Assembly (NCBI RefSeq): GCF_003815715.1
Contig: NZ_CP033922.1
Span: 806,001 to 870,000, forward strand
DNA length: 64,000 nt
Direction of reading: 5' to 3'
From: Chryseobacterium sp. G0162
Lineage (GTDB): Bacteria; Bacteroidota; Bacteroidia; Flavobacteriales; Weeksellaceae
In this document: one piece after another, positions 35,554 to 44,021 of the stretch
Position numbering within the stretch: position 1 is the first letter of the stretch
How the letters are laid out: each line of letters begins with the position of its first letter
The notes under the pieces: model-generated
Told to the model about the DNA's origin: nothing
Seen by the model: only the letters and a program-made list of their open reading frames with translations
Database searches by the model: none
Position numbers and translations under genes: made by a program

Positions 35554-35583
35554 AAAAAGGACCGACTATTGCCGATCCTTTTT
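35554..35583 (-). terminator. Terminator of the secreted metzincin gene
   Basis: AAAAAGGA (35554-35561) pairs with TCCTTTTT (35576-35583), with partial inner pairing. It begins 18 bases after the stop on the minus strand. Confidence 0.6.
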
Positions 35584-35600
35584 ATACAATGTAATGATTA

Positions 35601-38279
35601 TTATTTTATAACCAGTTTGCTGTTGTATACTCCTTTCGAAGAACTGATACTGATTACATATACTCCTTTCGGTACATTAACATTCAGTTCTTTGGTATTA
35701 TTTCCTTCACTCTGATAGACTGATGAATAAATCAATCTTCCACTTGAATCAAATAAAGTGACTTTCACTTCCCCTTTTATATTCTGAGATTTGATAAAGA
35801 AATTACCGTCACTTGGGTTAGGATACACTTTAATATCATCAGCTAACAGAGAAGATACCTCTCTGGTTGCAAGGCTCTGATTCTGGGTTTCCTGAGTACA
35901 TACTTCAAGCGACCATCCGGTAATAGTTCCAGCATTTCCTGCGTTATTATCTGTTGCAAAAAGCTTCCATTCTCCTTGTGCAGAATGTCCTTTAAATATA
36001 CCCAAAGATTCATTTGATTTGGTCTCTCCCTGAACTGGAGAAGTACAGGTAACTGCAGCTCCTGTATCACTAAATGAAGCCGTAATACCCGATTGTCCCG
36101 AACACTGTCTGTTCCAGAAAAGAGCTGATGATCCAACCGGACTTTCAATACCAATCGCCAATTGGCTTACACTTGGATGGGTAACCGCTGGAGTCACTTT
36201 TATTTTGGTAATGGTTCCCGTATTATTAACCATTAAAGGAATTGTTATTCTTGGAGCTGATATACCGCTACCGCCTGGACCGTCTGTAATGGCTACAGGA
36301 CCTCCGCTATAGGTATAAGTATTACAAATTTCACCTGTCACATTATAATCAATCACAAAACTAGGGCTTACTGCATAATAGATGTTATCCACTGCTTCAA
36401 TCAAAATATAAGCATTGGACGAAGTAGAACCAACAGGAATCGTTATTTGTTCATTACCATCATTAGGGGTATTAGCGGCAATAATACTAAATGTCTTTCC
36501 ACCATCTTTAGATAATTTGATATTTACATTTGCTGTATTCACCGGCGCTGTATTTGTACCGGCAACATTCCAGGTAATATTCACAGTTGCACCGGAGCTC
36601 AATGACTGACCAAACACCGGAGCTGTTACCTGAAAAGGTCCTGATACAGCATCCACGGTTATTACCATTCCATCTTTTGAAACTTGTGGCTGTAATGGAT
36701 TATTATTTCTTACAGTAGCTGCAAAATTAAGATTCCTAGCTACACTTGATACACTTTCCCAACGGGTTGATAAAACACCGGCCAATACTTTATTGAAATC
36801 CGGAAAATATCTTACTAATGAGTTTACCGGAGGAAAAGATCTGAAAGTAGGGCCTGTTGGCTTTGCAGGGTAAGCTGAGGAAATATCTCCCGCTCCAATT
36901 TGAGCCGCTGCGGCCTGATCTGTTTGCTCCCAGTTATAGGTATAAGAAATAGTATTAACATCGTTAGTAGATGCTTTTAAAACAAATGCTGTTGATTTAG
37001 GAATTGTATAATCGAGTCCGGCATTAATAGTAGGAGCAGGATCTATAAAAGGGGTATTAGTTCCACAGCTTAGGCTGTTTAATTTAGTTCTGATCTGGGT
37101 GATACTATTGGTATGATAATAATCGTTAGAATTAAACTGAACATCAGAAGCCGTAGTAATTCCGGTATATGCCATTATGGTACTTCCGCTTCCAGGTTCT
37201 ACTTTTTGATCTGCCTGCGAAGATCTGTAGGTATAAGAATGTCCGGCTCCCAGCTGATGCCCCATTTCATGAGCGACATAGTCTATATCAAATTTATCTC
37301 CTTCCGGAAAATTGTGAGCAGTCCATCCTCCTCCTTTTGAGCTACTCCCACAAATAACTCCTACGAAGGCAGATCCGTTACCGCCTTTCTTATCAATCAG
37401 ATGTCCCATATCATAATCTTCAGTAGGGATTCTTGCTGATATCTGGGCATGGGCTTCGCTAGGGCCACCATTGATATAAGGATCAGATGCAGGATCTAAG
37501 AAAATGATAGTTTCATTATTCGCAATCAGATTAAAATGAAAAGAAAGATCTTTTTCAAAAACACTGTTAAGACGGGTAAGACTAGCATTCATTGCGGCCA
37601 GAATTACAGCTTTCTTCTCTACATCTGTAGCTGTTGTAGGGGTTCCGGCTGCCGTTAAATGATACTGTGCATATTCTCCCGTACAGGATAATGCCAATCT
37701 GAAAATATTAAAACCAACTGCTTTTTTATTTACAGCATCGTTTTTTTTTTCGGTAGCGTTCTTCTCCACCTCCTCTACTGTGGAACATTCGAAAGGTTCT
37801 TTTTCCTGTCCTCTTCTTCCATTGGAATCAAAAACAGCATAAATTGTTCTGTCTTCAGTATAAGGTTCTATAAACTCTGATATCCCGGAACGGGTAATCA
37901 TAGAAGAAAATCCTACAGGAGATAAACTAAATCTTAAATAGACACTTGGATCTTCCAATGCGGTACCTACATAAGATTTAATATCTGGATATTTTGCCTG
38001 TAATTCAGGAGCCATATTGGAAAACTCCCAAACTTGGAATTTTTCCAATCTCCCCTGGGCTGTAGGAAGAGAAATAATAGTTCCTTTTTGACTTGAAAAA
38101 CGGGCCGGTACATTTTTTAAAAGCTGTTTAAGCTGATTGGCATCCAGAGAATAAAGTCCTGCAAATTCAAGCTTTTCCTGTGATTTTTTAACTTTTTGAG
38201 CCCGAAGTTCGGTTCTTGTCCACTGTGAAGACCCAAAGAAAGGAATTACCAGTGCAAAAATGAATAAATAATATTTCAT
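35601..38279 (-). CDS. T9SS-secreted reprolysin-like (metzincin) zinc protease with P-domain
   Basis: An 892-residue exported protease, starting at ATG 38277-38279 (MKYYLFIFALVIPFFGSSQ), which gives a clean signal peptide; a start three codons earlier is possible. The propeptide spans to about 185 and contains a lone Cys in EPFECST that could act as a cysteine switch. The catalytic domain (about 190-405) has the metzincin zinc motif HEMGHQLGAGH (about 337-347) and a Met-turn STIMAYTG. It belongs to the reprolysin-like M12B group frequent in Bacteroidota. Ig-like modules follow, then a proprotein-convertase P-domain (about 695-795, with GEWKLFATDNNAGNAGTITGW) and a T9SS type A sorting domain (VYPNP, KGVYVISI). 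Probably a secreted or cell-surface protease. Confidence 0.9.
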   Translation of the reverse strand: MKYYLFIFALVIPFFGSSQWTRTELRAQKVKKSQEKLEFAGLYSLDANQLKQLLKNVPARFSSQKGTIISLPTAQGRLEKFQVWEFSNMAPELQAKYPDIKSYVGTALEDPSVYLRFSLSPVGFSSMITRSGISEFIEPYTEDRTIYAVFDSNGRRGQEKEPFECSTVEEVEKNATEKKNDAVNKKAVGFNIFRLALSCTGEYAQYHLTAAGTPTTATDVEKKAVILAAMNASLTRLNSVFEKDLSFHFNLIANNETIIFLDPASDPYINGGPSEAHAQISARIPTEDYDMGHLIDKKGGNGSAFVGVICGSSSKGGGWTAHNFPEGDKFDIDYVAHEMGHQLGAGHSYTYRSSQADQKVEPGSGSTIMAYTGITTASDVQFNSNDYYHTNSITQIRTKLNSLSCGTNTPFIDPAPTINAGLDYTIPKSTAFVLKASTNDVNTISYTYNWEQTDQAAAAQIGAGDISSAYPAKPTGPTFRSFPPVNSLVRYFPDFNKVLAGVLSTRWESVSSVARNLNFAATVRNNNPLQPQVSKDGMVITVDAVSGPFQVTAPVFGQSLSSGATVNITWNVAGTNTAPVNTANVNIKLSKDGGKTFSIIAANTPNDGNEQITIPVGSTSSNAYILIEAVDNIYYAVSPSFVIDYNVTGEICNTYTYSGGPVAITDGPGGSGISAPRITIPLMVNNTGTITKIKVTPAVTHPSVSQLAIGIESPVGSSALFWNRQCSGQSGITASFSDTGAAVTCTSPVQGETKSNESLGIFKGHSAQGEWKLFATDNNAGNAGTITGWSLEVCTQETQNQSLATREVSSLLADDIKVYPNPSDGNFFIKSQNIKGEVKVTLFDSSGRLIYSSVYQSEGNNTKELNVNVPKGVYVISISSSKGVYNSKLVIK

Positions 38280-38409
38280 AATCGTCATATTTTAATGTGT
38301 TTCACTAAGTTATAAAAAAAAACATTTGTTTTATATTTTTTCACAACATCATGAAAATATATTTTATTTCAATTAAAAACCAGGTTATCACAGGACTTTG
38401 CAAGATATA

Positions 38410-38442
38410 TTTGGATGAAACTTTAAAAAATTTTTATCTTTG
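38410..38442 (+). promoter_or_regulatory. Promoter of the MerR-type gene
   Basis: TTTG (38410-38413), 21 bases, then TATCTTTG (38435-38442). Transcription should begin near 38449, which rules out a TTG start at 38440 and supports ATG 38461. Confidence 0.8.
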
Positions 38443-38460
38443 AAGTTTAGGAGCTGTAAA

Positions 38461-38805
38461 ATGAAAATAAACTTACCTGATAAACTGTATTATTCTATAG
38501 GAGAAGTCGCTAAGGCATTCGATGTAAATACTTCATTAATACGATATTGGGAACAGGAATTTCCTATCATCAAACCTAAAAAGAATAGAAAAGGAAATCG
38601 TTACTTCACTCCTGAGGATATCAAAAACCTACAGATGATCTATCATTTGGTAAAAGAGAAGGGATACACACTTGATGGAGCCCGTGTTGCTTTAACTACC
38701 AACAGTAAGATTTCAGAAACCATTACTATCATTGACCGTCTCGAATTTGTAAAAGCCGAACTTTTAAAACTGAAAGAATCATTGGGTGATAGGGACACTG
38801 AGTAG
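38461..38805 (+). CDS. MerR-family transcriptional regulator
   Basis: A 114-residue protein. The N-terminal winged helix-turn-helix (about 8-78) reads YYSIGEVAKAFDVNTSLIRYWEQEFPIIKPKKN, then GNRYFTPEDIKNLQMIYHLVKEKGYTLDGAR, the standard MerR DNA-binding pattern. A short helical dimerisation segment follows (ITIIDRLEFVKAELLKLKESL). It lacks a separate effector domain and metal-binding cysteines, so it belongs to the short MerR group common in Bacteroidota. The start is fixed by a consensus promoter just upstream and an AGGAG-like ribosome-binding site (38449-38453), one of the few clear ones in the window. Target genes are unknown. Confidence 0.88.
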   Translation: MKINLPDKLYYSIGEVAKAFDVNTSLIRYWEQEFPIIKPKKNRKGNRYFTPEDIKNLQMIYHLVKEKGYTLDGARVALTTNSKISETITIIDRLEFVKAELLKLKESLGDRDTE

Positions 38806-38957
38806 TTTCTTCACCTTCCTTTAAATAATTCTACCCCAAAGAATATTAAGGTCTTAATTTTTAACAGACTGTACTTTTTATATTCTAATATCAACCATTA
38901 CAACCTTCGTTATTGTGAAGTATGGTTTTTATCAATATGTTTATACTTTATATACAC

Positions 38958-40241
38958 ATGATGAGAAAAAACTATTACCAAAAACTGGCTTTTATGGTCA
39001 TTGTATTGGCTATTCTATTAGCTTTTCAGAAATATACCCGAAAAGATAAGGAGCCTTTTTCGAAGATAAAATTCATTGCCGAAACTTCAGTTAATGTCAA
39101 CTTAACAGATTTTGACCCCAATATTTTAAGTCCGGAACGTTGGCAAAAGCTCGGCTTTTCTGAAAAACAGGTATCTACTATTCTTAAATATAAAGACATT
39201 GTAGGCGGGACTTTTATATCAAAAGAACAACTGAAAAAATGTTATGCTATTTCAGATGAAAAATTTGAAGAACTGAAACCCTTCATTCTGCTTCCTGAAG
39301 CTTCTGAAAAGAATAATTCCCAACCTGCTAACAACTTTGATAAGAAAGAAATTAAGGTTTCCGGAAAGTTTAATCCAGATATGAAAACTGTCCGTGATTG
39401 GATTAAAATGGGATTCAGTGAAAAACAGGCGGAAGCTATTCTAAAATATAAAAACTATCTTGGAGGAAGCTTTATCAGTAAAGAAAAGTTCAGAGAATGC
39501 TTTATCATTTCTCCTGAAAATTATAATAAGCTGGAATCTTATTTACTGTTGCCGGCAAAAACTTCTGAGAACTTTAAAGCCTCTGGAGCCCGTTATCCTG
39601 AAAAGATAAAAATACAATATCATACTTTTGATCCGAACCGTCTGGATGTTGAGGGATGGCAAAAACTTGGTTTTTCTGAGAAACAGGCTCAGATTATTGT
39701 GAATTACCGCGATAGAAATCTCGGAGGTAGCTTTAAAGATATTGATGATCTACAAAAATGCTTTGTAATTTCTGCCGAGAAATTTCAGGAGATGAAACCT
39801 TTTATCAAGCTCAGTCCAGCGACTGTAAAGAAAGAAGAGAAACAGCAAGAAAAAACTGATTTCTCAAAAACAGATCTCAATACCATTACCTTTAAGCAGC
39901 TTATAGAGTTTGGACTGGATGAAAAGAGTGCCGGCTCTATGATTGGCTTTAGAAAAAAGCTGAGGGGATTTGTTAATAAACAACAGATTCTGGATACCTA
40001 TAATATTGATAAGGAAGGGGTTCAAAAATTAATATCCATTGCCCCATTGGATACTTCCAGCGTTCCTAAATACACATTAACAGATGCTCCTGAAGAATGG
40101 TTGAAAGATCATCCTTATTTTAAATATTCTGCTGACAAAATTATCTTCTATCGCATCACCTATCCTGATGACAAGAAAATTTTGAAATTTCTGAAATTAA
40201 AACCTGAATATGAAGAAAAAATGAAATTATACTTAAAATAA
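38958..40241 (+). CDS. Membrane-anchored protein with four ComEA-like helix-hairpin-helix repeats
   Basis: A protein of about 427 residues from ATG 38958 (MMRKNYYQKLAF); a longer start at 38922 is possible. One N-terminal transmembrane segment (LAFMVIVLAILLAFQ) is followed by four repeats of about 60-90 residues: GW/RWQKLGFSEKQ...ILKYKDIVGGTF, DWIKMGFSEKQAEAILKYKNYLGGSF, GWQKLGFSEKQAQIIVNYRDRNLGGSF and LIEFGLDEKSAGSMIGFRKKLRGF. Each ends with a CYAIS/CFIIS-like turn and a conserved LKPF or similar helix. This is the helix-hairpin-helix DNA-binding fold of ComEA, which binds incoming DNA in the periplasm during natural transformation. The role here is probably DNA binding outside the inner membrane; competence itself is not shown. 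Confidence 0.75.
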   Translation: MMRKNYYQKLAFMVIVLAILLAFQKYTRKDKEPFSKIKFIAETSVNVNLTDFDPNILSPERWQKLGFSEKQVSTILKYKDIVGGTFISKEQLKKCYAISDEKFEELKPFILLPEASEKNNSQPANNFDKKEIKVSGKFNPDMKTVRDWIKMGFSEKQAEAILKYKNYLGGSFISKEKFRECFIISPENYNKLESYLLLPAKTSENFKASGARYPEKIKIQYHTFDPNRLDVEGWQKLGFSEKQAQIIVNYRDRNLGGSFKDIDDLQKCFVISAEKFQEMKPFIKLSPATVKKEEKQQEKTDFSKTDLNTITFKQLIEFGLDEKSAGSMIGFRKKLRGFVNKQQILDTYNIDKEGVQKLISIAPLDTSSVPKYTLTDAPEEWLKDHPYFKYSADKIIFYRITYPDDKKILKFLKLKPEYEEKMKLYLK

Positions 40242-40287
40242 AAACAAGTCATCCTTGCTTATATAAAACATTACCCATACGTCATAA

Positions 40288-40317
40288 AAAAAGTAGGAAA
40301 ACCACTTCCTACTTTTT
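40288..40317. terminator. Bidirectional terminator
   Basis: AAAAAGTAGGAA (40288-40299) and TTCCTACTTTTT (40306-40317) form a perfect 12-bp stem with loop AACCAC between the converging helix-hairpin-helix and rluF genes. Confidence 0.85.
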
Positions 40318-40344
40318 TATTGATAACTTATTAATTATTGAATC

Positions 40345-41067
40345 TTAATCAATTGTTTTACTTGAGTCTGTAAGCAAACCGTTTAATGCATTAAGCTCAT
40401 CCTCGGTTAAGTCTCTCCATTTTCCGATTGGGAGATCCAGTTTGATATTCATGATACGAATCCTTTTCAGCTTTTTTACATCATAGCCCAAGTATTCACA
40501 CATTCTGCGGATTTGCCTGTTTAAACCTTGGGTAAGAATAATTCTGAAATTCATTTCATCAATCTTCTCCACTTCACATTTCTTGGTCACAGTATCCAGA
40601 ATAGGAACTCCGTTTCTCATTTTTTCCAGAAACCTTGGAGTGATCGGCTTGTCTACACGGACCAAGTATTCTTTTTCGTGATTATTTCTGGCTCGTAGAA
40701 TTTTATTTACAATGTCACCATCACTGGTTAAAAGAATAAGTCCTTCACTGGGTTTATCCAGCCTTCCGATTGGAAAAATTCTTTTGGGGTGGCTGATATA
40801 ATCTACGATATTATTCTTTTCACGTTTGGTATCTGTGGTACATACAATTCCTACAGGTTTATTGAAAGCAATATAAACTGGTTTTTCCTGCGGTTCTCTA
40901 ATGGGCTTGCCATCTACTTCTACCAGATCTTCATCAGAAACTTTGGTTCCCAGTTCAGGAATTTTACCGTTAATTGTTATTCTTCCTTCTTCCAACAGCT
41001 TATCAGCTGCTCTTCTTGAACAGTAACCTACTTCTGATAAATATTTATTGATACGTGTCTTTTCCAT
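40345..41067 (-). CDS. rluF: 23S rRNA pseudouridine(2604) synthase
   Basis: A 240-residue enzyme of the RsuA/RluB/E/F group. An S4 RNA-binding domain (about 4-60: [30 protein letters not shown]) precedes the catalytic domain with [10 protein letters not shown] (catalytic Asp104), [28 protein letters not shown] and [28 protein letters not shown]. These phrases match E. coli RluF, which converts U2604 of 23S rRNA to pseudouridine. The assignment against other members of the group is by eye. It is the last gene of the ftsX-uppP-truB block, 26 bases after truB, and ends at a strong terminator. Confidence 0.85.
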   Translation of the reverse strand: MEKTRINKYLSEVGYCSRRAADKLLEEGRITINGKIPELGTKVSDEDLVEVDGKPIREPQEKPVYIAFNKPVGIVCTTDTKREKNNIVDYISHPKRIFPIGRLDKPSEGLILLTSDGDIVNKILRARNNHEKEYLVRVDKPITPRFLEKMRNGVPILDTVTKKCEVEKIDEMNFRIILTQGLNRQIRRMCEYLGYDVKKLKRIRIMNIKLDLPIGKWRDLTEDELNALNGLLTDSSKTID

Positions 41068-41093
41068 GAATTCTTTCCGTAACCGGAATTATT

Positions 41094-41792
41094 TTATTCT
41101 CCTTGAAATCTAAAATCATTATTTAAAAACTGAGCTGTAGCATCTTCGATTTTATAATCTCCGATTTTTGTTCTTCTCAATTGTGTTAAATAAGCTCCTA
41201 CTCCTAATTCCTGCCCAATATCATGAGCGAGACTTCTGATGTAGGTTCCTTTTGAACATCCCACTGTAAAGCTTATCAAAGGAAACTCTATTACAATATC
41301 TTTAAGATAATGAATGGTTGTTTTTCTGGACTTCATTTCCACTTCTTCTCCTGCTCTAGCCAGATTATAGGCTCTTTCACCATCAATCTTTATTGCAGAA
41401 TAAACCGGTGGTTTCTGTTCGATTTCGCCAACGAATTTTTCCAATGCTTCTTTTACCTGTTCTTCAGTGATATGCGAAATATCCTGATGAAGGATTTCAG
41501 GCTTTTCAGTGTCGTAAGATTCAGTTTGTACTCCTATTTTAATCTCTGTCCAGTATTCTTTAGGAGCATCCTGAATTTCAGGAATTTTTTTCGTGAATTT
41601 TCCACAGCAAACAATCAGAAGCCCGGTTGCTCTTGGATCCAGGGTTCCTGCATGTCCGATTTTAAATTTTTTAGGAAGGTCAAACTCCCTTTTAAGTTTA
41701 TATTTCATTTTATTGACAGCCTGGAAGGAAGTCCAGTCCAAAGGCTTATCCAATAAAAAAATGTATCCTGATTTCAGTTCTTCCGCCGTCAT
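41094..41792 (-). CDS. truB: tRNA pseudouridine(55) synthase
   Basis: A 232-residue enzyme. It opens with GYIFLLDKPLDWTSFQAVN and carries the catalytic motif GHAGTLDPRATGLL (Asp52), then KEYWTEIKIGVQTESYDTE, QKPPVYSAIKIDGERAYNLAR and GTYIRSLAHDIG. All are typical of bacterial TruB, which modifies U55 in the T-loop of tRNA. The length is shorter than E. coli TruB because the C-terminal PUA domain is missing, as is usual in Bacteroidota. The gene lies 21 bases after uppP and 26 before rluF, so the three are probably co-transcribed. Confidence 0.96.
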   Translation of the reverse strand: MTAEELKSGYIFLLDKPLDWTSFQAVNKMKYKLKREFDLPKKFKIGHAGTLDPRATGLLIVCCGKFTKKIPEIQDAPKEYWTEIKIGVQTESYDTEKPEILHQDISHITEEQVKEALEKFVGEIEQKPPVYSAIKIDGERAYNLARAGEEVEMKSRKTTIHYLKDIVIEFPLISFTVGCSKGTYIRSLAHDIGQELGVGAYLTQLRRTKIGDYKIEDATAQFLNNDFRFQGE

Positions 41793-41813
41793 TAATGGAT
41801 ATATGAATGTTTT

Positions 41814-42632
41814 TTATTTAAAGAAATAAAAATAGATTAGTAAAGCAATTCCTACGAAAATACGGTACCATCCCCAAGGTCTGAAACCATATTTGTTAAG
41901 TACACCAATGAATGCTTTGATAGCAATAAGAGCTACAATAAATGCCACCACATTTCCTATCACGAAGATCATAATGTGATCCTGTGAAGCCATAATCATT
42001 TCATATCCTTTCTGTGGATTAGCCGTTTCTTTTCCCCATGTCTTTACAAAAACAGAATACACTGTTACCGCCAACATAGTAGGCACTGCAAGAAAGAAAG
42101 AAAATTCTGCAGCTGCTTTTCTGGTAAGTCCCTGTGTCATCCCTCCAATAATAGATGCTGCACTACGGCTTGTTCCCGGCATCATTGCCAGACACTGCCA
42201 GAATCCTATGGTTACCGCCTTTCTTATCGTAATTCCTTTTTCATCATCAATTTTAGGGTTTTTAAACCATTTATCAGCAAACAATAAAACTACTCCACCT
42301 AAAACCAATACTGAAGAAATAGCAATCTGATTTCCCAGAACGGCTTCAATTTTATCATCGAATAAATATCCTAATACCAATGCAGGAACTACTGCAAAGG
42401 CCAGTTTAAAATAAAACTGAATATTATTCAAATCGAAAAACTTCTTCCAATACGCCACTACAACTGACAAAATAGCCCCAAACTGAATGGAAACCTGAAA
42501 CATTTTCAAAAATTCATCATCGGGCATTCCCAATAAATTGGCAGTGAATCCCATGTGTGCTGTAGATGAGATAGGAAGATATTCTGTTAATCCCTCTACA
42601 ATGGCAATAATAATTGCTTTGATTAAATCCAT
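41814..42632 (-). CDS. uppP: Undecaprenyl-diphosphatase
   Basis: A 272-residue protein with about eight membrane helices. The two signature motifs are EGLTEYLPISSTAHM (about 13-27) and MMPGTSRSAASIIGGM (near 150), which form the active site of UppP (BacA). The enzyme dephosphorylates undecaprenyl pyrophosphate to recycle the lipid carrier for peptidoglycan and other surface polymers, and overproduction confers bacitracin resistance in other bacteria. It is preceded by DUF3098 and ftsX in the standard Flavobacteriia order, with a 98-base gap that holds an inverted repeat. Confidence 0.96.
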   Translation of the reverse strand: MDLIKAIIIAIVEGLTEYLPISSTAHMGFTANLLGMPDDEFLKMFQVSIQFGAILSVVVAYWKKFFDLNNIQFYFKLAFAVVPALVLGYLFDDKIEAVLGNQIAISSVLVLGGVVLLFADKWFKNPKIDDEKGITIRKAVTIGFWQCLAMMPGTSRSAASIIGGMTQGLTRKAAAEFSFFLAVPTMLAVTVYSVFVKTWGKETANPQKGYEMIMASQDHIMIFVIGNVVAFIVALIAIKAFIGVLNKYGFRPWGWYRIFVGIALLIYFYFFK

Positions 42633-42652
42633 ATTCTTTTACAAAAATTAAA

Positions 42653-42711
42653 AGATTAAGAGATTGAGATATTTAAAGTACTGGACTCTAAATGTCTTAA
42701 TCTCTTAATCT
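42653..42711. repeat. Inverted repeat between DUF3098 gene and uppP
   Basis: AGATTAAGAGATT (42653-42665) pairs with AATCTCTTAATCT (42699-42711). The 33-base loop and lack of a T-run make a terminator unlikely. The words GATTAAGAGATTGAGA are simple-repeat-like and resemble dispersed intergenic sequences in this genus. Confidence 0.45.
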
Positions 42712-42730
42712 CAAAATATAAATTTTTAAT

Positions 42731-43027
42731 TTATTTTCTTTTTAAAATAGCGTAGACTTCTATTACAAAACCTATCACAACAAATAACGGAGCAATTCTG
42801 ATCCTTCTGATAGAAAAGATATCGTCATTCCAAGAATTGGGGTCAAATTTACCATCTACGGTATTGGCATCAGCTCCCATCATCAAAAGAAATCCAACCA
42901 CAATAAATGCCAGCCCGATCAGCATCCATTTAAAGTTCTCTTTTCCGAAGTAGAATGTATTTTCCTGTGGCACTTCTGCTTCGCTTCCGAAGTCTGAAGC
43001 AGAAAATTTATTTGTTTTTTTGCTCAT
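42731..43027 (-). CDS. DUF3098 membrane protein
   Basis: A 98-residue protein with two transmembrane segments (about 34-50 and 79-95). The N-terminal cytoplasmic stretch is followed by FYFGKENFKWMLIGLAFIVVGFLLMMG, then DPNSWNDDIFSIRRIRIAPLFVVIGFVIEVYAIL, which is the DUF3098 pattern. The family is small, restricted to Bacteroidota, and almost always sits between ftsX and uppP, as here (two bases after ftsX). Its function is unknown; the constant neighbourhood suggests a role in division or envelope growth. Confidence 0.88.
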   Translation of the reverse strand: MSKKTNKFSASDFGSEAEVPQENTFYFGKENFKWMLIGLAFIVVGFLLMMGADANTVDGKFDPNSWNDDIFSIRRIRIAPLFVVIGFVIEVYAILKRK

Positions 43028-43029
43028 TT

Positions 43030-43929
43030 TTAAGAGTAATATAAGTCGTCAACGTTTGATTTTAAGAATCTCCATGTTGCAAAAATAGTACTTAAGACGG
43101 AAATAAAAATTCCTACTCCCAATACTAAGATTACCAACCAGAAATACTGATTATTGTCCTGTACAAAAGCGGATCCTATCTGGCTTGTAAAATAATACCA
43201 AACACCCCCTAAGGCAATAAGACCAATTACAGAACCAATAGCCCCTAAAACAATGGCTTCAATGATAAAAGGCTTAAGAATAAATCTTCTTTTTGCGCCC
43301 ACCAGCTGCATCGTTTTAATAATAAATCTCTTGGAGAAAATTTTAAGACGGATAGAATTGTTAATTAACACTACAGCCAATACTAAAAACAACAATGAAA
43401 ATCCAAAGATCCATTTTAAAATTCTGCTCAGGTTATTGTACACATCTACCATCAAAGTACTGTCATTCTTTACATCGATAATGCCAGGAACTGATTTTAT
43501 GACTTTGATCGCTTCATCAATTTTCGCAGGATCTACATATTCAGGTTTTAAAGCAACTTCAATAGATGATGGGAAGATATTTTCTTCAAATAACGCATCA
43601 CTATCAATCCCCATACTCTTTTTAGCTTCCTTTGCAGCCATGCTTCTTGAAATATAGGTTGCTTTTTTTACAGGAGCTAACGTCTGTACCTTTTTAAAAG
43701 TTTCTTCCTCTAGTTTTGCAATTTTTACAGAATCTTTAGCGTCATAATTTTCATCAAAGTAAGCGTTCACCACCAATTGTTCTTTGATATAGTCAGAATA
43801 CTTCTGGGCATTAATTAAAATAAGTCCCATTAATCCTAACAAAAATAACACTAAGGCAATACTTATCACTACTGTAATATTGCTGGACCGAAGCCTTTTC
43901 TTATTAAACTCATCTACAGATTTAGCCAT
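43030..43929 (-). CDS. ftsX: Cell division protein FtsX
   Basis: A 299-residue inner-membrane protein with the FtsX plan: one N-terminal transmembrane helix (ITVVISIALVLFLLGLMGLILI), a periplasmic domain (about 45-165) with sequence IDEAIKVIKSVPGI and a VKNDSTLMVDVYNNL end, then three more helices (GFSLLFLVLAVVLIN; FIIEAIVLGAIGSVIGLIAL; LVILVLGVGIFISVLSTIFA). MQLVGAKRRFIL is the typical FtsX loop. FtsX works with the ATPase FtsE to control peptidoglycan hydrolases at the septum; ftsE is not adjacent. It is the first gene of the block ftsX-DUF3098-uppP-truB-rluF, divergent from rsmA with 92 bases between. Confidence 0.93.
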   Translation of the reverse strand: MAKSVDEFNKKRLRSSNITVVISIALVLFLLGLMGLILINAQKYSDYIKEQLVVNAYFDENYDAKDSVKIAKLEEETFKKVQTLAPVKKATYISRSMAAKEAKKSMGIDSDALFEENIFPSSIEVALKPEYVDPAKIDEAIKVIKSVPGIIDVKNDSTLMVDVYNNLSRILKWIFGFSLLFLVLAVVLINNSIRLKIFSKRFIIKTMQLVGAKRRFILKPFIIEAIVLGAIGSVIGLIALGGVWYYFTSQIGSAFVQDNNQYFWLVILVLGVGIFISVLSTIFATWRFLKSNVDDLYYS

Positions 43930-44021
43930 TAATATTAAAATTTTTGGCTAAAATAGAAAAAATCTTCCGAAATTTGGGAACGAAAAAGAGAAAATCACTG
44001 TTAATAAAATCATAAAAAACA

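Noticed and set aside
38440..38460. N-terminal extension of the MerR regulator to TTG 38440
   Set aside because: It overlaps the -7 element; a ribosome-binding site precedes ATG 38461.
41310..41756. Plus-strand frame opposite truB
   Set aside because: A Phe/Ser-rich shadow of a well-identified gene.
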